19,195 bases of DNA from Miltoncostaea sp050249835 (GTDB lineage: Bacteria; Actinomycetota; Thermoleophilia; Miltoncostaeales; Miltoncostaeaceae). The DNA is taken from contig JBFWPT010000061.1 of assembly GCA_050249835.1 (NCBI GenBank), positions 1 to 19,195 on the forward strand, in the 5' to 3' direction. This document shows positions 14,525-19,195 of the stretch, piece by piece. Every line of letters begins with the position of its first letter. The stretch's first letter is position 1. The translations under genes and the position numbers were made by a program. The notes under the pieces are model-generated. The model searched no databases. It was not told the DNA's origin and worked only from the letters and a program-made list of their open reading frames with translations.

Positions 14525-14974
14525 GTGACCTCGCCCGAGCGCATCCTCTGGACCGTGGGGTACGAGCGGTTCCCGGAGCCCGCCGGGCTCGTCGAGGTGC
14601 TGGAGGGGGCGGGCATCGAGTGGGTCTGCGACGTGCGGGCGGTGCCGCGGTCGCGGCGCAAGGGGTTCTCCCGGCGGCCGCTCGCGGACGCGCTCGCCGA
14701 CGCGGGCATCGTCTACGAGCACCGCGAGGAGCTCGGCAACCCTGCGCCGCTGCGCGAGCTGTTCCACCAGGGACGGCTGATCGAGGGGCGGGAGGCGTTC
14801 CGGGAGCACCTGCGCGACGGCCGCGAGTGGGCGCTCGACACCCTCGTCGACCGCGTCGACGACCGGCCGACGGCGATGCTCTGCCTGGAGGACGACCCGG
14901 CCCTCTGTCACCGGGGCGTGATCATCGAGGAGCTCACCCGGCGCCACCCCGGCGTGCGGGTCCTCACGCTGTGA
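14525..14974 (+). CDS. DUF488 family protein
   Basis: This 149-aa cytoplasmic protein belongs to DUF488, whose biochemical role is unsettled. Hallmarks are the N-terminal TVGYERF, VCDVRAVPRSRRKGFSR with Cys35, Asp36 and Arg38, YEHREELGNPAP, and the C-terminal LCLEDDPALCHRGVI with Cys120, Glu122, Cys128, His129 and Arg130. The Cys/Glu/Cys-His-Arg cluster is what defines the family. Length is close to the usual 150-180 aa. The GTG at 14525 is the only plausible start. A -10-like CAGGAT ends 6 bp upstream, so the message may be leaderless; the AGGA within it could equally serve as a weak Shine-Dalgarno. The gene stands alone behind a strong palindrome, suggesting dedicated regulation. Confidence 0.88.
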   Translation: MTSPERILWTVGYERFPEPAGLVEVLEGAGIEWVCDVRAVPRSRRKGFSRRPLADALADAGIVYEHREELGNPAPLRELFHQGRLIEGREAFREHLRDGREWALDTLVDRVDDRPTAMLCLEDDPALCHRGVIIEELTRRHPGVRVLTL

Positions 14975-14977
14975 GAC

Positions 14978-14999
14978 GGGGGTGACCCCCGCGCGGGGG
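14978..14999 (+). other. Mutually exclusive G5/C5/G5 hairpins in the gap before the glycosyltransferase gene
   Basis: GGGGG (14978-14982), CCCCC (14986-14990) and GGGGG (14995-14999) allow two alternative stems that share the central C run, with loops TGA or GCGC. They lie just after the DUF488 stop and could weakly terminate its transcript. No T tract follows. Confidence 0.35.
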
Positions 15000-15005
15000 C
15001 CGGGG

Positions 15006-15011
15006 TACGCT
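15006..15011 (+). promoter_or_regulatory. Putative -10 box for the glycosyltransferase gene
   Basis: TACGCT fits TAnnnT and lies 46 bp upstream of the ATG at 15058. No clear -35 is seen in the G/C-rich sequence before it. Confidence 0.3.
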
Positions 15012-15057
15012 CGCCCGGCTCCGCGCACGGTCACCGACCGGGTGGGCCGACGGACCG

Positions 15058-15851
15058 ATGGACCGGCTGGTCTCCATCATCACCGCCCTGCACGCGCCGT
15101 CGAGCGCCCACCTCCCCGCGACGCGGGACAGCGTCGCGCGGCTGCGGATCCCCGAGGGGTGGACGGTGGAGTGGCTCGTCCAGGAGGACGGCCCCGACCC
15201 GCTGCTGGCCGACGGCCTCGCCGGCCTCCCGGGGGTGCGCTACGAGAGCAACGGCGCCGCCCTCGGCACGGCGACCACGCGCAACCTCGCCCTGCGGCGC
15301 GCCCGCGGGGCGATCGTCCAGCTGCTCGACCACGACGACGTCCTGCTGCCGGACGCGCTGGTCCTCGTCGTGCCCGCGTTCGCGGACCCCGCGGTGGGGT
15401 GGGCGACGGGGCGGGCCGACGACCTCCTGGCGGGAGGGGAGCGCCGCCCGTTCCCTCCCGACCTGCCGGCGGGGCGGGTCCCGGCCGGGACGCTCGGTAC
15501 CCACCTCGCCGAGCGCGGCCGCTTCCCGGTCCACTGCGCCGGCCTGATGCTGCGCACGGACGCCCTCCGGGCCGCCGGTGGCTGGGTCGCGACGCCGCGC
15601 TCCGAGGACGTGGCGATGGTCGCCGCCGTCGCGGAGGAATGGGACGGCGTCATCGTCCCGGAGGTGACCTGGCTCTACCGCCGCTGGCCGGGCCAGGCGC
15701 GCCGCGACCCGGAGTGGCTGCGCCGCGAGGAGCAGGGCGCCGCCATCGTCGCCCAGCGGCTCGCGGCGATGCGCGCCGTCTCGGCGGTCAGGCCGCCGCC
15801 CGTGCCGCCGCCACCCCCGGCGCCAGCGCCCGCCGCCCGCCACCACGATGA
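15058..15851 (+). CDS. Family 2 glycosyltransferase (apparent 1-base frameshift near 3' end)
   Basis: This is a GT-A fold glycosyltransferase that would transfer a sugar from a nucleotide donor to an unknown acceptor. It begins DRLVSIITALHAPSSAHLPATRDSV, followed by EWLVQEDGPDP. The metal/donor motif LLDHDDVLLPDAL has Asp91, Asp93 and Asp94. HCAGLMLRTDALRAAGGW and SEDVAMVAAVAEEWDGVIVPEVTWLYRRWPGQ form the acceptor-side region. The domain is complete by about residue 240. Read literally, the frame stays open to 17055, but the extra 400 codons run antisense to the MFS gene and resemble nothing. One base missing in the C-rich tract 15791-15848 would end the protein at the TGA at 15849-15851 with 264 aa. 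Coordinates assume that correction. The ATG at 15058 has no strong Shine-Dalgarno. Confidence 0.8.
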
Positions 15852-16998
15852 GCGTCGCGATCACGACGGCTCCGGCCGCGCCCGCGATGGCGGCGTGCGT
15901 GGATACGCCGTCGACGAGGACGCCCGCCAGGGCCGCGCCCCCCGCCATGCCCGCCGTGATGCCGGTGCTCACCCAGGTGTAGCTCTCGGTGAGGGTGCCC
16001 GGCGGCGCGACGTCGGCGACCATCCCGTAGAGGGTCGCGAACGCCGGTGCGATGCAGGTGCCCGCGAGGAACAGCGCCGGCCCCAGGAACCACGGGCCGG
16101 GGGCCGCCGCGGCGAGCGCGTCGGCGCACGCGGTCGCGGCGAGCATCAGGACGAGGCGGCGATGGGGGTCCGCGGGGGCGCGGGAGCGCGCCGTCAGCAG
16201 CCCGCCCACCAGGCTCCCCGCCGCCCAGGTGGCGAGCAGCACGCCCACCAGGCCCGGGTGGCCGTGCTCGTCGGCGTGGGCCGTCGTGGCGACCTCGATC
16301 GCCCCGAACGAGGCCCCCATCGCCAGGGCCGCCCCCACGAGACAGACCAGGGCGCCGCTGCCGAGCGCGCCGCCGAGGGAGCCGCCGCGGCCCGAGGGCC
16401 GCATGCGCGCCGACGAGGGGGTGGCCGTGAACGCCAGGGTCCCGGCGACCAGGCAGACGGCGCAGACCACGAGGCCGGTGGCCGGCGAGGTGAGGGACGC
16501 GAACGCGCCGACGATCAGGAGCGGCCCGGCGATGAACGTCAGCTCGACGCCCACGGCCTCGATCGCCAGGACGGCGTGGCGGCGGTCGGACGGCACGATG
16601 TCCGGCCAGAGCGCCCGCGTCGCCCCGCTCACCGGCGGGTGGGCGACGCCCGCGAGCGCGCCCAGTCCCACGATCGCGGCGACGGGCGCGGAGCCCGGGA
16701 GCAGCGCGACCGCCAGCAGGGCGCCGGCCGACACGACGGCGCAGGGGACCAGGACGGCCCGTTGCCCCCGGCGGTCGGTGAGGCGGGCGAGGAACGGGCC
16801 GACGGCCGCGATGCCGAAGGCGAACGCCCCGGCCGCGACGCCGCCCTGCGCCCAGGATCCCCCGGCCGCGCGGACCTGGAGGATGAGCAGCAGGCCGATC
16901 GATGTGAACGGGAGCCGCGCGAGCAGCGACGACCCGAGGGTCCGCGCCACCTCCGGGATCGCCAGCAACGCCCGGAGCGGTGCGGCCTCGGTGGACAT
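15788..16998 (-). CDS. MFS transporter (apparent 1-base frameshift near 3' end)
   Basis: This is a major facilitator superfamily permease with about 12 membrane segments, proton-coupled efflux being the likely role; the substrate is unknown. The N-terminal half includes LPFTSIGLLLILQVRAAGGSWAQGG and the loop 2-3 signature GPFLARLTDRRGQRAVLV (motif A, G-x-L-x-D-R-x-G-R type). The second half includes MGASFGAIEVATTAHADEHG, WAAGSLVGGLLTAR and TWVSTGITAGMAGGAALAGVLVDG, as in the YbfB/SetA-like and arabinose-efflux type MFS families. The literal frame continues to 15031, antisense to the glycosyltransferase gene. One base missing in 15791-15848 would instead end it at the TGA at 15790-15788, giving 403 aa, the usual MFS length. 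The ATG is at 16998. The coordinates assume the correction. Confidence 0.82.
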
Positions 16999-17039
16999 CC
17001 GGCCAGGGTGTCACACGGGTCGCCGGCCGCGCCGTGGTC

Positions 17040-17045
17040 TACGAT
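17040..17045 (+). promoter_or_regulatory. Putative -10 box (TACGAT) for a leaderless transcript
   Basis: TACGAT matches TAnnnT and ends 6 bp before the ATG at 17052, leaving no room for a Shine-Dalgarno on the transcript. The 53-bp gap to the divergent MFS gene must hold promoters for both directions. On the minus strand, CACCCT ends 6 bp before the MFS start. Confidence 0.4.
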
Positions 17046-17051
17046 CGGACG

Positions 17052-17939
17052 ATGACGGGAGGCACGGCCCCCCGGGGCGGCCACATCGAGCACATGACGC
17101 CGGGTGACCTGGCGGTGCTCCTGCGCCTCGCCGGGGTGCCCGACGCCCACCACGCCGCCGCGCTGATCCGCGATCCCGGCATCGTCGACCGCGCGCTCGC
17201 CTCGCCCGAGGCGGCGGACCTGCTGCTGCACCACGGCGCCGACGACCCGGAGCGGGAGCCGCTCGTGCGCGCCTCGCCCTTCCTCACCTTCGCGGTCGCC
17301 GTCGAGCGGCTGCGCGAGGAGTTGCGGGGGGCGACCTACGTGCAGGAGTGGGTGGGGCCCCGGCAGCGCATCCCGCTGCTCGGCGCCGACGACCTGCGCG
17401 AGCTGCTCGAGGACGGGCAGCGGCGGGTGTTCCTCGCCACCCTTCTCTCCTCCTACACCCGGGTCGCGAGCGGGACGGTGTGGAGCGCCACGCGGCGCGG
17501 CCCGCGGCGCCGGCGCTTCTCCGAGCTCGACCCGGTCGGGCTGGCGGCCACCCTCGACGCGCTCCCCGAGGACCGGCACCCCGCCGTCCACCGCCGGCTC
17601 GGCGACCTGTCGCTGTTCCTCGCCGGGGTGTTCCCCGACCACACCTCCTCACGGGCCTTCCGGCCGATCGACCTGCAGCGCCTCGGACGGGCCGCCGCCG
17701 TCGCGGGGCCGTCGGGGGAGGTGCTGGGCGAGGCGCTGGAGACGCGGGGCGGCGTGGGCCTGCTGGACGGGCTCGGGGCCCGCTGGTACCGGCTCGCCGC
17801 GCGGGCGCAGGCGCCGTCGGCGCGGATGCTCGACGCGATGGCCGACCGGTTCACGGAGGCGCGGCGGGCGCTCAACGTCCTCGCCGACCGCCACCTGTTC
17901 GGGGTCGTCCGGGACTGGTTCCCGGCGCCGCCCTCCTAG
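17052..17939 (+). CDS. Unknown 295-aa helical protein
   Basis: I do not recognise this family. The protein is predicted mainly helical, soluble and Arg/Leu/Ala-rich, with no signal peptide or membrane segment. Notable segments are MTPGDLAVLLRLAGVPDAHHAAALI, a middle part FLTFAVAVERLREELRGATYVQEWVGPRQRIPLL, a basic patch WSATRRGPRRRRFSELDP (about residues 142-160) and the C-terminal RMLDAMADRFTEARRALNVLADRHLF. ATG 17052 is chosen because a -10 box lies 6 bp upstream; Met at 17094 is a possible shorter start. Codon use is typical of the genome (G or C in third positions), which supports real coding. It converges on the minus-strand 117-aa gene, and the two stop codons overlap in CTAG. Confidence 0.72.
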   Translation: MTGGTAPRGGHIEHMTPGDLAVLLRLAGVPDAHHAAALIRDPGIVDRALASPEAADLLLHHGADDPEREPLVRASPFLTFAVAVERLREELRGATYVQEWVGPRQRIPLLGADDLRELLEDGQRRVFLATLLSSYTRVASGTVWSATRRGPRRRRFSELDPVGLAATLDALPEDRHPAVHRRLGDLSLFLAGVFPDHTSSRAFRPIDLQRLGRAAAVAGPSGEVLGEALETRGGVGLLDGLGARWYRLAARAQAPSARMLDAMADRFTEARRALNVLADRHLFGVVRDWFPAPPS

Positions 17940-18289
17940 CCCAGCCCGCGCTCCTTGGTGCGCGTCACGGCGTAGGTGCCGCCGGCGTTCACCGCGATCG
18001 CCGCCAGGATGTCCCCGTACTCGGCCCAGCAGCGCTCGACGTGGCGGCCGGGGTACCCCCAGGTGCGGGAGTAACCGGTCGAGGTGCTCACCCGCAGGTG
18101 GTGCCGGCGCCCGCCCCGGGAGCCCGGGTCGCGCCAGACCTGCACCTCGAACGCCACCGTGTCGCCGTGCATGCCCGCCACGCCGGCCGTCTCGGCCTCC
18201 AGCACGGCGGTGCGCGGGACGCGGGCGAACGGGGACCTCGCGCGGGGCTCCGCGCCACGGATCAGGTCGACGACCTCGGTGGCCCTCAT
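17936..18289 (-). CDS. Unknown 117-aa protein
   Basis: I do not recognise this protein. It is soluble, mixed alpha/beta, with no signal peptide: MRATEVVDLIRGAEPRARSP, then VLEAETAGVAGMHGDTVAFEVQVW, HHLRVSTSTGYSRTWGYPGRH and a C-terminal EYGDILAAIAVNAGGTYAVTR. The ATG at 18289 has AGGGA about 8 bases upstream on the minus strand. The open frame runs further upstream but without another supported start and into the PAP2 gene. It lies 65 bp after the PAP2 gene on the same strand and may share its transcript. Its TAG stop overlaps the TAG of the convergent gene in the tetramer CTAG. Confidence 0.65.
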   Translation of the reverse strand: MRATEVVDLIRGAEPRARSPFARVPRTAVLEAETAGVAGMHGDTVAFEVQVWRDPGSRGGRRHHLRVSTSTGYSRTWGYPGRHVERCWAEYGDILAAIAVNAGGTYAVTRTKERGLG

Positions 18290-18354
18290 CAGCACCGTCC
18301 CTTGCTGGCACGGCCTCGTGAGGCACACCGGGATCCGCGCGATCCCGTCCGGCG

Positions 18355-19122
18355 TCAGGAGACCGGCACCACCGTAGACGCACCGGGGGCCCCGCCGACA
18401 GCCCGGCGGTCGCGCCGCACCCGGCGGCGCGCCAGGGCCGCCCCGCCGAGGCCGAGGGCCATCACCAGCGCCCCCGCCACGGCGTCCAGCACGAAGTGGT
18501 TCGCGGTGGCGACGATCGTGAGGACGACGACGGCGGGGTAGACGAGGGCCAGCGCCCGCACCCAGGCCCGCCGGGCGAGCAGGGCGACCCCCACGCCGAC
18601 CAGCAGCGCGTAGCCGGCGTGCATCGACGGGACCGCCGCGTAGGGGTTGAAGAAGCCCGACAGGACGCCGCCGTGCAGGTCGACCCCGCTCACGGTGCGC
18701 AGGGTGTCGTCCAGGCCGTCGAGCCCCGCGAGCCGCGGCGGCGCCACCGGCAGGGCGACGAACACCGCCAGGGCGATCGCGTTGGCGGCCAGGAAGCCGT
18801 CGCGCAGCACCCGGTAGGCCGGCCGGCGGCGGCGCCACACCCACACGAAGAACGCGGCCGTCACGGGCAGGTGGGCGAACAGGTAGAACTGGTTGAGGAC
18901 GTGCAGGAGGCCCTCGTGCCCGGCCGCCCAGCCCTGCACCGCCGGCTCCCAGAAGATCCCGAGCGCGCGCTCGGCGTCCACGATCGCCGCCGTGTTGTCC
19001 AGGGCGGTCGCCGCGTCGCCGATCACCACGGCGCGAGAGGCCTGGTAGGCCAGCAGGGCCAGGGCGAAGATCCCGAGCTCCCTCCAGGGGCCGGGGGTGG
19101 TGATGGGTCGGACGCGGTGCAT
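18355..19122 (-). CDS. PAP2/AUR1-like membrane phosphatase
   Basis: This 255-aa integral membrane protein belongs to the PAP2 superfamily and is closest in layout to the AUR1 (inositol phosphorylceramide synthase-like) branch. It probably removes or transfers a lipid-linked phosphate at the outer membrane face. The catalytic motif 2 is VPSMHAG (Ser166, His168) and motif 3 is ATANHFVLDAVAG (His209, Asp213). The motif 1 lysine/arginine signature (KxxxxxxRP) is not in its classic form, as is common in AUR1-like proteins. About six hydrophobic helices are visible (for example 16-34, 84-96, 111-127, 170-184, 188-206 and 212-230). The ATG at 19122 follows GAGGAG at good spacing. The unknown 117-aa gene follows downstream. 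Confidence 0.85.
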   Translation of the reverse strand: MHRVRPITTPGPWRELGIFALALLAYQASRAVVIGDAATALDNTAAIVDAERALGIFWEPAVQGWAAGHEGLLHVLNQFYLFAHLPVTAAFFVWVWRRRRPAYRVLRDGFLAANAIALAVFVALPVAPPRLAGLDGLDDTLRTVSGVDLHGGVLSGFFNPYAAVPSMHAGYALLVGVGVALLARRAWVRALALVYPAVVVLTIVATANHFVLDAVAGALVMALGLGGAALARRRVRRDRRAVGGAPGASTVVPVS

Positions 19123-19195
19123 CGGGGGGTCTCCTCTCGTGTCGGGGACGACGCTACGACCGCCGCGCCCGGAGCGATTCGGTGGGTCCCCTAGT
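19123..19195 (-). promoter_or_regulatory. Upstream region of the PAP2 gene
   Basis: Read on the minus strand it holds the Shine-Dalgarno GAGGAG about 8 bases before the start and a TAGCGT (19156-19151) that could be a -10 box about 28 bp from the start. No -35 is convincing. Confidence 0.3.

Noticed and set aside
15852..17055. Long C-terminal extension of the glycosyltransferase frame, and the mirror extension of the MFS frame down to 15031
   Set aside because: The two frames share the same triplets on opposite strands. At very high GC, stops are rare opposite a real gene. The extensions have no membrane, domain or repeat pattern.
1..19195. CRISPR arrays, insertion sequences, rRNA genes or riboswitches
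   Set aside because: No regularly spaced repeats, transposase motifs, rRNA segments or recognisable riboswitch cores were seen on either strand.

Overview
The window is very GC-rich (roughly 70-75% by eye), with dense, often overlapping genes, GTG starts and codons ending mostly in G or C. It looks like chromosomal DNA of a high-GC actinomycete. Gene content (DUF1800/DUF1501 pair, short ECF sigma operons, apparently leaderless promoters) would suit the class Thermoleophilia, but that placement is inference.

Layout. 1-684 (minus): 5' part of purK, running off the window. 776-3835 (plus): operon of a small cupredoxin, a DUF1800 protein and a DUF1501 protein. 3887-3959: tRNA-Val(GAC). 3913-7097: a compact 3,185-bp cassette inserted at the 3' end of that tRNA. 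It is bounded by a perfect 49-bp direct repeat and carries a small helical protein and a 906-aa MmeI-like (Type IIL) restriction-methyltransferase, with no integrase. 7147-7293: decayed remains of a second, related cassette, including a fossil MmeI N-terminus. 7367-11170: a three-gene FbpABC-type Fe(III) ABC importer. 11247-14455: an operon of an ECF sigma factor, a membrane-anchored beta-propeller protein (possible anti-sigma), a secreted propeller protein and a small secreted beta protein. 14525-14974: a DUF488 gene behind a 20-bp palindrome. 15058-16998: convergent family-2 glycosyltransferase and MFS transporter genes, both apparently broken by one missing base. 17052-19122: an unrecognised helical protein convergent with a minus-strand pair (unknown 117-aa protein and a PAP2/AUR1-like membrane phosphatase).

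The most interesting region is 3887-7367. A tRNA gene appears to have received MmeI-type restriction cassettes more than once. Each cassette begins with the tRNA 3' end plus a terminator-like hairpin and lacks its own recombinase. The newer copy is intact and the older one survives only as fragments. The ECF sigma operon is the second region worth following up, because its putative anti-sigma is an extracytoplasmic propeller without the usual zinc motif.
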